Below are positions 1-9,560 of a stretch of DNA of 64,000 bases, in pieces (position 1 is the first letter of the stretch; every line of letters starts with the position of its first letter). Below the pieces are notes generated by a model. It worked only from the letters and a program-made list of their open reading frames with translations. It had not been told where the DNA came from and made no database searches. Both the position numbers and the translations under genes were made by a program. The stretch lies in contig NW_004451652.1 of NCBI RefSeq assembly GCF_000321225.1, forward strand, positions 401,102 through 465,101, given 5' to 3'. Origin of the DNA: Odobenus rosmarus divergens (taxonomy: Eukaryota > Chordata > Mammalia > Carnivora > Odobenidae).

Positions 1-229
1 TTATTTGGGTCATTTCTCTTTGCTTTTTGATAAGTCTGGCCAGGGGTTTATCAATCTTATTAATTCTTTCAAAGAACCAGCCCCTAGTTTCATTGATCTG
101 TTCTACTGTTCTTTTGGTTTCTATTTCATTTATTTCTGCTCTGATCTTTATTATTTCTCTTCTTGTGCTGGGTTTAGGCTTTATTTGCTGTTCTTTCTCC
201 AGCTCCTTTAGATTAGGGTTAGGTTGTGT
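1..229 (-). mobile_element. L1 LINE, ORF2 fragment (5'-truncated, runs off window)
   Basis: Read on the minus strand this encodes part of an L1 ORF2 protein near the start of the reverse transcriptase. The frame contains the recognisable stretches [13 protein letters not shown] and [19 protein letters not shown]2p is the endonuclease/reverse transcriptase of L1 retrotransposition. Only about 75 codons lie here and the element's 3' part would be to the left of the window. The reading frame is well preserved, which suggests a fairly young copy. The right boundary, where similarity to L1 stops, is approximate. Confidence 0.9.
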
Positions 230-784
230 ATAATTTTTCAATGTGTAGTTTGTGGTTTCAAGTTTATTCTCTAAGGGTAAGTTATGAATCAAAAAGCTGG
301 AAGGGACTTTATGGCGTTCATTGTTTCTACTATTGCTTAGACATGCATGAGACAAACTTATCTAAATTGACTTTCTTTTTTGAAACTCATCTGAGGAAAG
401 AGGGACCACAGCCTTGCCTGACTGAAGTACTTAATCACCCTTAGAATGGAGATGATATTCTTTCTTAGAGTATGAATACTATTTGGCTCCTTCATTGAAA
501 ATTAAGCCAAATTTCTTTTTAGTTTTTGGTAGGTGCTTTTTGGTCACACTATCTTTCATTAACTTGAAAGCATTTATATAACCCTTTGGTCTTTTCTTTG
601 CAAGAATAAAACAGAGGGGAAAAACAAAACCAAAGACTGCTTTACACTTTTCTTATAGTATCTGTTTTCCTATTTCTTTTTTGGGTGCTCTTTTTTAAAA
701 GTTTCACTGTAATTTAAAATACAAAAAGAAAATCTGAAGATGTTTCTCTTAAGCAAGATCAAGAAGAGCTGGCTTCTTCCTTCC
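230..784. other. Anonymous AT-rich sequence
   Basis: No gene or named repeat is recognised. The short frames in this stretch have no family resemblance. Confidence 0.5.
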
Positions 785-985
785 AGTTCATTTGGCAAAA
801 ATCTATTGAGCACATACTTCATTCCAAGCCAGTATTCTGGATGTTAAAAGGGCAGTGCTGAACAAGAGGAAGGCTCTGACCACTTGGAGCTAAACATCCA
901 GTCAGGATGGTCAGGACAGCAGAAAAGGAAGCAGGCAATGCCGACTGGAATGCTAAGTAAGTTAGTGGGAGTATTCAGAAAGGGG
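785..985 (-). mobile_element. L2 LINE 3' end (ancient)
   Basis: On the plus strand the sequence reads as the reverse complement of the L2 3' terminus: a diverged form of CAAATATTTATTGAGCACC, then similarity to the typical 'gtgctgaacaa' and 'ggagcta' blocks. L2 is an extinct mammal-wide CR1-clade LINE. Divergence is high. Confidence 0.6.
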
Positions 986-1293
986 TTGCCAATGGTGGCC
1001 TTAGCCTACTAAAGCAGTGAAGCACCTGTGGTGACTTCATGCCATATTTAAGAATTTTGTATGTTTATGCAGTGTAAAAAAAGATTTAAAGCAGGTAAGA
1101 ACTGCAACTTTAGTTTCATGTGTCCTTAAAACAAACAAAGGAAACGATTTGTGTTGTGGCATTGTCCATAAGCAGCCTTTTAATCTAGAGAAATTTTCAG
1201 TTTTCTGATTCCTTGCCCAATCCCTTATAAACCTTTGGGAGACAAAAAAATACATTAGGTCTTATTCTAATACAAATGCAAATATAATCCCTA

Positions 1294-1341
1294 AAATATT
1301 GTTTTAAAGAAAATATAATAATAAATTTTAAAACAATATTT
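1294..1341. repeat. Perfect 15-bp inverted repeat
   Basis: The arms at 1294-1308 (AAATATTGTTTTAAA) and 1327-1341 (TTTAAAACAATATTT) are exact reverse complements separated by 18 bases. The composition is AT-rich and no transposon family is evident. Confidence 0.8.
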
Positions 1342-1408
1342 ACTCTTGACAAAAGATGAATGCAGTTGGTTTTCTTTTTTCCCCATGACTCCTTCAACTA
1401 TAGATGAT

Positions 1409-1438
1409 TATATATATATATACATACATACATACATA
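1409..1438. repeat. (TA)n(CATA)n microsatellite
   Basis: A run of about six TA units passes into about four CATA units. It is a simple repeat in otherwise anonymous DNA. Confidence 0.9.
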
Positions 1439-2536
1439 GATATCTACTTTGTTGATGGGGTTGACAGTTGACTGCCATTTGGTCACTATATGTTCAACTT
1501 CCACTTTGAGAATACAATTCTTAAATTTATTCTGTTCTTATCCTGAACAGAAAACCAAATTTTTAGCCCTTATGTAAGTGCTAAATGGTTATTATGACAC
1601 TATATACCCTTTAGGTATATAAATAAATGTGACCATATATCCTAATTTTTCCAGGATGGATCTGATTTTCACGTGCAGTTCTAATGTAATTATTAATTCA
1701 ATATTTTTAATACTCAAAAGTATCCTAGATTGAATGATAAATTACATGGTTGGTCTATATACAGTGAACTTTAGGTCAACTGCAGTAATGAGAGGATAAG
1801 GAAGTAGTTGGCATGAAGCAATATGAAAGCATTTAAAGCTACCTTTTGAAATTAGTAAAAATAACACATTTATTCCTTTTTTGAAGAGGTCTGATATTTT
1901 TCTTGGCTTGGGACTTATTCCTGATTGTATTTAAGTGACACGAGGGAGGTGAGAGTGTTTTTGAGAGTCTAGGTTACTATAAATAGTTCATATAAAAGAT
2001 AATCAATAAACGATCTCAATTTGGCTGCATTTGAGTAAAATAAGTTAGAATGAAAAAGATCCAACCAATTGTTTATGAAAATTTATTCCTCTGCCCTAAT
2101 TACTTATTTGTATTTCTATATTCTCAATGTTATATTTCTGAATTTTCTATAATTAGCTTCATCTTCTATCAAAATATCAGCACACAGATTTCTAATGTAA
2201 TAAAATAATTGCATTATGTTAATGTTTTAAGTACAAAGATTTTCTGAATATTGATATGTCTTGTATCCTCCAAGTTATCATATCTGGACAGGCCTAAAAT
2301 TACTTTTGTTTTAGATATACATTAAGTTTTAATTGATGTATTTATATATTTGTGTATCCTATGTGGGGTTATCATCATGGCATAAGTTAAAAAGTTCACA
2401 TGGAGATGAATAGGGGATGTTAAGTTGCTTGAGTTGGAGAGAGGAAGGGATGATTTGGGAGAGTCAATGATATCATATGTTTTATCATTTTGGAGAAATA
2501 GAATGATTGGACAGCTACCTGTGAAAAGACTATGTT
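1439..2536. other. Anonymous AT-rich sequence
   Basis: No gene or confidently named repeat is seen. Positions 2400-2530 have a purine-rich composition faintly like antisense L2, but the match is too weak to call. Confidence 0.45.
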
Positions 2537-2919
2537 TTAGTTTTCTATGGCTGCCATAGCAAAATACTATGGACCGAGTGGCTTAAACAACAGAATTGTA
2601 TTTTCTCACAGTTCTGGAGGCTAAAAGTCCAAGATCAATGTGTTGGCATGGTAGTTTCTTCTGAGTTCTCTCTCCTTAACTTGCAGGTGACTGTCTTCTT
2701 GCTGTGTTCTTCACAAGGTCATTCCTCTTTGCATGTGCACCCCTGTTGTCTCTTTGTGTGTCCAAATATCGTCTTCTTATAAGGACACCAGTCAGACTAG
2801 ATTATGGCTTACCCAATTGACCCCATTTAACCTTAATTACCTCTGTGGTCACATTCTGAGTTACTGGGGGTTGGGGCTCGAATGTATGAATTGTGAGGGA
2901 GCACAGTTCAGCCCATAAC
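2537..2919 (-). mobile_element. MLT1-like MaLR solitary LTR
   Basis: On the plus strand this reads as the reverse complement of an MLT1-type LTR. It begins with the antisense LTR 3' end (TTAGTTTTCTATGGCTGCCA, then 'gcttaaacaacagaa' and 'cacagttctggaggct'), passes 'cttataaggacaccagtca' and ends with the antisense 5' part ('gggggttggggctcgaa', 'cagcccataac'). No internal region is present, so this is a solitary LTR of the ERVL-MaLR group. The 61-codon frame at 2733-2918 lies within it and is not a gene. Confidence 0.85.
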
Positions 2920-3543
2920 CTCTGGAAGGAGAAATTTCACTTGCTAGAATTCATGAAGCCAAATCCTATAGCACAAAAATTTGAAGGCAATGATGAGACA
3001 AGGTCTGAACTACTCCAGGAAAATTCTGGGAAGTTGTATTATAGTTTAGATGGCATTTATTGTTGAAACAAAATTTTCTTTTTACTGTTTATAATCTGAA
3101 AAATTCTAGTGCCCTTGAATAATTATGTTACCTGAATACATGAATAACTCATGTGTTAGTGGTTTCTGTTTGTTTGTTTTATGCCTCCCCAAAATATCCT
3201 GTTTAAATGATAAAATAAAGAGGCTAAGACTCAGAATAAATCAGTTGAAATCCTTATAAGCAATTAATTAGTTTTGTAGTCCTAAGGAAAAATGTCAAAT
3301 TCTTCATTTAAATTTTATTACTGTTTTAGAAGATATGTTCCTTTTCTCATACCATACCCCTCACTTCTAATACAAAAGAATTAGGTTAATTGGATACATA
3401 AAATGATTAGATCACTTAGAGAAATGCAGAGAGAGATCTTGAAATTCATTGATCATTAGAGCAGGAATATTACAGATAATCTCCTTCAGATTTTTTGATT
3501 TTCCATATGAAGAATGTGAAGCCCATGAAAACTTGTTTATTAA
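2920..3543. other. Anonymous AT-rich sequence
   Basis: No gene or recognised repeat is seen. Confidence 0.5.
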
Positions 3544-3788
3544 GAGGTTAAGCTCTGGAGTCAGACCAATCTGGGTTTGAATCAGTCTTGGCTGCTTTTT
3601 AACAATGTGCTTGGGGTAAATTACTTAACCTTTCTAAACCTTGGCTTCTTTAACTACAAAATGAAGAGAATAACAGTACCTTCTTCATGGAATTACTGTG
3701 TGTTTCAAGTGAAATAATAATTGTAAAGTACTTAGCACAGTGTTTGGCCCCTGTTAAGTGTTCAATAAATCTTAGTTCTAATAATAAC
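3544..3788 (+). mobile_element. MIR SINE, near full length
   Basis: The MIR blocks appear in order: 'ctctggagtcagaccaatctggg', a diverged core, 'taaattacttaacctttctaaacc', 'ctacaaaatgaagagaataa', and the L2-like tail 'cttagcacagtgtttggcc' to 'tgttcaataaat'. MIR is an ancient tRNA-derived mammal-wide SINE mobilised by L2. Confidence 0.85.
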
Positions 3789-4699
3789 TTAGAATAGTAT
3801 TGCCCAGGATCATGGAAATGGTATTATTTGAAACCCTGACATTTCTCAGTTCTAAAGCTATGTTTCAAATTTAGCAAGAAAACCATTTCCACTTTTAAAA
3901 GCTTTATAAATACTATTTACTTCTATTCATGCCTTCTTTTGATGGCTTTTACCAACCATTAAGTGCAATAACTTTCTTTAAACTGCTTTAGCTTTCACTC
4001 CTGCTTTGTCATAGCAGACAGTTTTGTAGCATTTGGGATTATCAGAATTCTAGAAATAAATTCTGATTTCCAATTCTAGAAATAAAAACACATTTACCCT
4101 TTGATAGTTTACTAAATGCAGTTATTTAGGGTTGAAGGTCTGTTGACTTTTAGAATATTTCTCAGATTTGGGAATAAATTTACAGCCCAACAAATAGAAC
4201 CTCTTTTGAACTATGTCAATGGATTTGTATTTTATTTAAAAATTGACAAGAACTGGCAAGAAGCTTGATGAACTATTCTGAAAAGTCCTAAAGGTACAGG
4301 TTTCTTAAAAATAATTTTACTATAATAAACATAAGAATAGGCAATTATATATGTATCATTATAAATTGACCATACAAAAGTTTAATGAAAAGTACAGTTT
4401 AGGGTTGTGTTTTCCATGTAGAGGGATAGGGTTGAGAGGAATGGGGGCAAAAGGACATGTATCAGAATGTTCGGGGTATGTGGGTGGGTGGCTTAGTAGT
4501 GTGAAAACACCCTCAGTGTGTTCCTCATTGCTTTGACTTGCTTTTAGTCATGCATGGTATTCAATGTATAATCAAGCAGGAAATGAGATCTTTGTTTATC
4601 ATATGAGGGCATTGGTTATAAAAGGTTGAGAAAACCTGGTTTGTGTCAGGGGCATAATGATCATAAGTTACCTAGGTAAAGTGAAAAAGGCTTTGTTGT
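3789..4699. other. Anonymous AT-rich sequence
   Basis: No gene is seen. AATTCTAGAAATAAA occurs twice close together, at about 4046-4060 and 4072-4086. Otherwise nothing is recognised. Confidence 0.5.
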
Positions 4700-4895
4700 T
4701 GCCAGAATTTGATCAAAATCAAATTCTGATTCTACAATTGCATTGTGACCTTAAGAAGGGTAGATATCAAAAAGTTTCTCAGTGAAAGGATGGGCAAAAT
4801 ATCAATTGTCCTTAAAATAGGGTTGCTATAAGAATTAAATGTGTTAACTTAAGGGCCTAGCAGATAGTTGGTATTCTCTTAGTAACAGCTATTAT
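4700..4895 (+). mobile_element. MIR SINE, diverged
   Basis: The diverged MIR order is visible: 'ttgtgaccttaagaaggg', 'gggttgctataagaattaaatg' and 'gggcctagcagatagttggta'. No clear ends are seen. Confidence 0.6.
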
Positions 4896-4936
4896 AAGAA
4901 TAGCATATAACTTCTCGTGTCTGTGGTTCCTATCTC

Positions 4937-5279
4937 AATCAGTTCAGATTGCTGAACAAAAAACTATAGACTGGATGGTTTAAACAACAAACATTTATTT
5001 TTCACAATTCTGGAGGCCAGAAAGTCCAAGATAAAAGTGCTACCATATTCAGACACTTTCTTGCTACCATTATAAGGCGAGAGCAGACACAAGCTCCTGT
5101 GTTTCTTTCTATAAAGGCACTAATCCCATTGATGAGGGCTCTACCATCATGATGTAATTGTCTCTCAAAGGTCCTACCTCCTCTCAAAGGCCATCCCATC
5201 ACATGGGAAGTTAGGGCTTCAACATATGAATTTGTGTGTGGGGGGAGGGAGACACAGACATTTCAGTTCCTAACAGCCA
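4937..5279 (-). mobile_element. MST/MLT1-like MaLR solitary LTR
   Basis: This is the reverse complement of a MaLR LTR: diverged antisense LTR 3' end ('cagattgctgaacaaaaaact', 'tttaaacaaca', 'cacaattctggaggcc'), then 'gatgagggctctaccatcatgatg', and the antisense 5' end 'gttagggcttcaacatatgaa' to 'cagttcctaaca'. It is a solitary LTR with no internal sequence. The small minus-strand frame at 5002-5202 is part of it. Confidence 0.8.
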
Positions 5280-6177
5280 CAAACACTTCACTATTCTCTA
5301 TAACATTAACCATTTTAGCTAATGCTACTATGTAATCACTTCTATGGTACTATAACTTGCTTTGGTGAAGAATCTAAAAAAGTAAACAAAGAGATAATAT
5401 GAAATTTCTTAAAAAAAAAAGGAATTATTTTCCATATACAAGAATGAAATCCTTATGGAGATTTTGTAATAGTTAGGCATGATTGTATTAAAGTTGGGAA
5501 ATAAGTCAACAAAAGCATAAAAAGTGACAAAACATAAGAAAAATGTCAGAAGTTTGCACATATAAAAATTATATTTTAATTATATACTTATTTTTAATCA
5601 AATACATTTTATAATAGTATATAGTAGCGCAATTTTGTGAAATCTCTAGAAATCTATAAAATAAGTTAGACTCTGATCTGCTTGGGGTGGCTTCTGTCAG
5701 TTAATTCACAATGAAATAAGAAAATGTTGCTACTATGCAAATTTTCATTAGAGAAAAAGCAATGTGTTTGAATGGGTACAACTTAAGTCTTTTCATTTAC
5801 TAATTCATATTGGATTTTATATTAAATAGAGATGAAATGTTCTACTAAAAATAAAATTTGTTATCACATATTGGTAGTAGATACAATAGAAAATAAAACT
5901 ATAATTGCATATAGAATGCATCCATACACCTCAGCTATTCTGTTTAATATAATGAAGTTACTAATAATATTAAAATAATTATTCATATGAAAATATGTTC
6001 TCTAGTTTATTTTTAAAGATTCTTGTTGGTGACACATCATATCAAATTATGTTTGTTGTCCTACCCCTTCTACCTGTTCAGTACTGTTTTGATTTGAATA
6101 ATAAATAATTTGTCACCTTAATGATATTACTAAGAAATTTAAAAATGTCTTCTAAAATATTTACAGTAGAAGTCTCA
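5280..6177. other. Anonymous AT-rich sequence
   Basis: No gene or recognised repeat is seen. The stretch 5540-5980 is especially AT-rich. Confidence 0.5.
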
Positions 6178-6460
6178 GTCATTCATTTAACAAAAGTTTA
6201 TTTAGAGCCTTATGTGGATCATGTGCTAGTGCTAATGAGAAAATGAAATAAAGTGAAATAAAATAATTAGAAAGAGAGAGAGACACGGCCTTTATTCTCA
6301 CAGAACCTATAGTGCATGGAAAAGTGGTCATTAATATACAAATTACACAGATAAACGTATAATTGCAGTGTGGTTAAGTGTTAAGAAGGGGAGGTTCATG
6401 GTACTATGAAGGAATATAACAGGAAGAATTGTCTTGGAGATTTAGAGAAGGCCTTTCTGA

Positions 6461-6721
6461 TAAGAACAGATACTACACTTGGGCGCCTGGGTGGCTTAGT
6501 TGGTTAAGCGACTGCCTTCAGCTCAGGTCATGATCCTGGAGTCCCGGATCGAGTCCCGCATCGGGCTCCCTGCTCAGCGGGGAGTCTGCTTCTCCCTCTG
6601 ACCCTCTTCCCTCTCGTGCTCTCTATCTCTCATTCTCTGTCTCTCAAATAAATAAATAAAATCTTTAAAAAAAAAATAACAGATACTACACTTGATCTTA
6701 GCCAAAAGGCCGAGAAGCGAT
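6461..6721 (-). pseudogene. U2 snRNA retropseudogene, 3'-truncated, tailless, split by a SINE
   Basis: Read on the minus strand, 6721 down to 6694 and then 6480 down to 6461 gives U2 snRNA nucleotides 1-48 with no mismatch to the mammalian U2 5' end as I remember it (starts ATCGCTTCTCGGCCTTTTGG). The next four bases (CTGA on the plus strand) also fit U2 but belong to the TSD. The fragment is flanked by perfect 16-bp repeats GAGAAGGCCTTTCTGA at 6445-6460 and 6722-6737. There is no poly(A) tail, and the other ~140 bases of U2 are missing. It carries only the 5' domain including the branch-point recognition region, lacks the Sm site, and cannot make a functional snRNA. Confidence 0.95.
6481..6677 (+). 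mobile_element. Can-SINE (SINEC), full length, inserted in the U2 pseudogene
   Basis: This is a complete element: head GGGCGCCTGGGTGGCTTAG, tRNA-like A and B boxes, 'gctcagcggggagtctgctt', a CT-rich 3' part, then AATAAATAAATAAAATCTTT and an A-tail. The TSD is perfect, 16 bp (AACAGATACTACACTT), at 6465-6480 and 6678-6693. The duplicated target is itself U2 sequence, so this insertion is younger than the U2 pseudogene. The sequence closely resembles the SINE at 61285. Confidence 0.97.
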
Positions 6722-6790
6722 GAGAAGGCCTTTCTGAAGAAGTTATGATTGTAATAAAATATTAAGGTATCTAATCTTTAACATAAGTAA

Positions 6791-6919
6791 GATTCATGAG
6801 GTGTAATCGTTAAGCCTCTTCATTGGCCATTTCACAACATGGAAGTTGGCTTCTCTTGGAGTGAGGATGGGAGAAATCTTAAAAGTGTCCCTAAACCAGA
6901 AGCCACAGATTTTTGGTAA
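6791..6919. other. Unclassified repeat-like sequence
   Basis: The phrase 'catttcacaacatggaagttggcttctct' looks like part of a dispersed mammalian repeat, but I cannot name the family. No gene is seen. Confidence 0.3.
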
Positions 6920-7117
6920 TTTTTTTTTTTAAGATTTTATTTATTTATTTGAGAGAGAGTGAGCGAGAGAGCACAAGTAGAGGGAGTGGCAGAGGGAAAG
7001 GGAGAAGCAGGCTCCCCGTTGAACATGGAGCCCAATACAGGGCTTGGTCCCAGGATCCTGAGATCAGGACCTGAGCCGAAGGCAGATGCTTAACCAACTG
7101 AGTCATCCAGGTGCCCC
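6920..7117 (-). mobile_element. Can-SINE (SINEC), full length
   Basis: This is a minus-strand copy: T-run and AAGATTTTATTTATTTATTT, purine-rich block, 'gagaagcaggctccc', and head complement 'ccaactgagtcatccaggtgcccc'. The 3' tail faces left. No convincing TSD is seen. The right end abuts old L1 sequence. Confidence 0.92.
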
Positions 7118-8583
7118 TGCAAGCTTGTCAATTTTATTAATCTTTTCAAGAACCACATTTTGTTTCATTGATTTATTAATTCTATTTGCTTTGTGTTTAT
7201 TTTACTCTTCTTTTTCTAGATTCTTAAGGTGGGAGTTTAGATTGTTGATGTAAGACTTTTCCTCATTTTAACATAGCATTTAATTCTATAAATTTCCCTT
7301 TCAGCACTGTATTAGCTGTGTCCTACAAATTTAGACAGGATGTATTTTCATTTTAATTCAGTTCAACGACACCCCAGAGGGGGAAGATGAACATCCTGGC
7401 TCCCAACTTGGTCTTCTGTGACACCAGCCCAGTACAGGATGGGTAGAAGTGTTTGTTTAGAATGATACCTTGTTACAACTTGGCAGGACTCTAGGCTCTC
7501 TCCTCAGCCTTTGCTGGTGGTTGTGGGGGTGGAGCCACAGTTTTTAATGTGGTATGCCTAAAAGTTTTCTGACTTGCTAGGTATCGAGGTGTATCTTGTC
7601 TTTTCCCTTGTCTTTTAACTTGAGGGAGAAGGCTTTTGTTGGGCCTTTTTGGTCTGTGCCCATTGCCATTTCCTAATTATCAGTTACCCAATATTCAGTC
7701 TGCCATGCATGTAGCAAAAAGAAAACCCAGAGAACTCATAGTATTGTTTCTTGTGTTCTGGGGTTCCTGGCCAGACTGCCTTTGGAGTCTTATGTTTATT
7801 TCATATATAATGTCCTGGGATCTTAACTGTGCTTGGTAGGAGGATTAGGGAAAAGTTCATCTGTTCCAGCTTCCCAAAAGCAGAAGTCTTCTACATGTCT
7901 TATTTTAGATACATAGTATTTTAAATATTGTTTAGTTCTAAGTATTTTATGTTTATTATTCCTTCTTTGATCAACAAATCATTTGGAAGTGCATTTTAAA
8001 ATGTCACAACATATTGTTTTCTAGATACAGTTTGGTCATTGGCTTCTTACTCTTGCATTTTGTTGGAGAATATGGCTTATATGATGTCAATCTTTAAAAT
8101 TATTAGGAAGCCTCAGAAACTCAATGTGTTTGAAGAAGACATGCAGTCTTCACTTGTTGGGTGGAACATTCAATATGATTAGATCAACTTGTTTTCAAGT
8201 CTCTTTATTTCTTTCCTGCTGGATATATTGTTTACTGAGAGAGATATATTAAAATATCACATAGTAATGGATAATTTATCAATTTCTTCTTATGCTTCTG
8301 TTAATTTTTCTTTAAAGTTATGTCACTAGGTACATACAAATTAAAAATTGTTAGACTTTTCAAATTCAATGTTCAATTTTATAGTGACTATCTTTAATAA
8401 TTTTTTGCCTTTGTATTTATTTTACCTGGTTTTAATATACTTACTCCAGCTTTCTCTTGCTTAGTATTTGCTTGGTTTATATCTTTTCTATTCTTTTGGC
8501 CTTCAATATTTTGTTTCTTTATGATATATTGGTCACATAAACAAATTAACAGGACTTTAAGTATTTTTTTTAATTTAGTGCAA
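7118..8583 (-). mobile_element. Old L1 LINE, ORF2 region, with an unexplained internal block
   Basis: Antisense L1 ORF2 similarity is clear at 7118-7367 (the 'gtcaattttattaatcttttcaag' region, start of the reverse transcriptase) and again at about 7905-8560 (endonuclease domain; 'gggtggaacattcaatatgattagatcaa', 'ctccagctttctcttgcttag'). The block between, about 7368-7905, is GC-richer and does not match the L1 I remember. It may be an insertion or a part specific to an old L1M family. The frame at 7636-7839 lies in that block and I do not call it a gene. Confidence 0.7.
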
Positions 8584-8617
8584 TGAACTTTGGATTTGGG
8601 TTTTTTTTTTTTGTACC

Positions 8618-8810
8618 TTTTTTTTTTTAAGATTTAATTTATTTATTTAACAGAGACACAGTGAGAGAGGGAACACAAGCAGGGGGAGTGGGAGAGGGAG
8701 AAGTAGGCTTCCCGCGGAGCAGGGAGCCCAATGTGGGGCTCGATCCCAGGACTCTGGGATCATGACCTGAGCCAAAGGCAGACGCTTAACAACTGAGCCA
8801 CCCAGGCACC
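8618..8810 (-). mobile_element. Can-SINE (SINEC), full length, in old L1
   Basis: This is a minus-strand copy from its poly-T/AAGATTTAATTTATTTATTT tail to the head complement 'aactgagccacccaggcacc'. A possible TSD TGAACTTTG occurs at about 8584-8592 and again just right of the head (about 8814-8822). If real, the tail would include the interrupted T-runs and GTACC to its left. Confidence 0.93.
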
Positions 8811-9560
8811 ACTTGAACTTTGTTTTTAATGAATAATTAGTTTAGGTTTAAAATGATCACTGATAATCTTTTGATTTAGGACTGTCCATTTGCCTCAGCT
8901 TTTCTCTTTCTCCCTACCTTCTTTCTTGCTACTTACTGCTTTTACACTTTACTTTTTTTTTTTTTTGGTCTGTGCAAAAGTTTTTAATTTTTATTGATTA
9001 AATTTAATAATTTTTGGAATTGCATTTGGAGTTTGAATTCATAATTGCTGTTTCTCTTCTCATAATTATGTGTTTCACCTTTGCCTCCTTTAATATCGTC
9101 TCTTCCAAGTTCTATTATTTTCTTTGGAGCTCTTAGATATGTACCATCTTCTTTTTTTAAGATTTTATTTATTAATTTCAGAGAGAGAGAGCTCACGCAA
9201 GTGGAGGGGCAGAAGGGGGAGAGAGAATCTCAAGCTGACTCTGCCTTGAGGGTGGAGGCCAACGTGGTCTCAATCTCATGACCCATGAGATCATAAACTG
9301 AGTAGAAATCAAGAGTCAGTCACTCAAACAATTGAGCCACCCAGTCTCCCAAATATATACCATCTTAATTTCTCATTTTTATTTACCATAGTTGTCTTTC
9401 TCTTTACTATATTCTGGATAATTTCTTTGAATTTATCCTTCATTTTACCAATTCTCTCCTTAGATTTTCATTTGCTTCTTTCAGTCACCTTAGCATTTAA
9501 TTAAGTTCTTTAAATTTTATTCTCTATCAAAGCTTTTTCAGACAACAGAGGCATTAATAA
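8811..9560 (-). mobile_element. Old L1 LINE continuation (diverged), cut by a SINE
   Basis: The sequence right of the SINE ('gaataattagtttaggtttaaaatgatcactgata', 'cttctttcttgctacttact') looks like the antisense start of an old L1 ORF2, continuing the element from 7118. It is cut again by the SINE at 9151-9352. Similarity past 9366 is weak and the right end is arbitrary. Confidence 0.45.
9151..9352 (-). mobile_element. Can-SINE, older diverged subtype
   Basis: This is a minus-strand SINE of the older subtype marked by 'agtagaaatcaagagtcagtcactcaaacaattgagccacccag'. The TSD is ATATGTACCATCTT (9137-9150) against ATATATACCATCTT (9353-9366), one mismatch. Divergence inside the element is higher than in neighbouring SINEs. 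Confidence 0.92.

Larger units (their letters stand above)
6178..6790 (-). mobile_element. L2 LINE 3' part, interrupted by U2 pseudogene and SINE
   Basis: On the plus strand, antisense L2 3' sequence begins at 'cattcatttaacaaaagttt', runs through 'acggcctttattctcacagaacc' and reaches the L2 block 'agagaaggcctttctga'. It resumes after the inserted U2/SINE unit with 'agaagttatgattg', as expected for L2 (consensus: a copy of 'ggaaggcctctctgaggaggtg'). The L2 is therefore the oldest of three layers. Confidence 0.75.

Noticed and set aside
6461..6721. Functional U2 snRNA gene
   Set aside because: Only ~48 nt of the 5' end remain. The Sm site and 3' stem-loops are absent, no snRNA promoter is visible upstream on the minus strand, and a SINE splits it.
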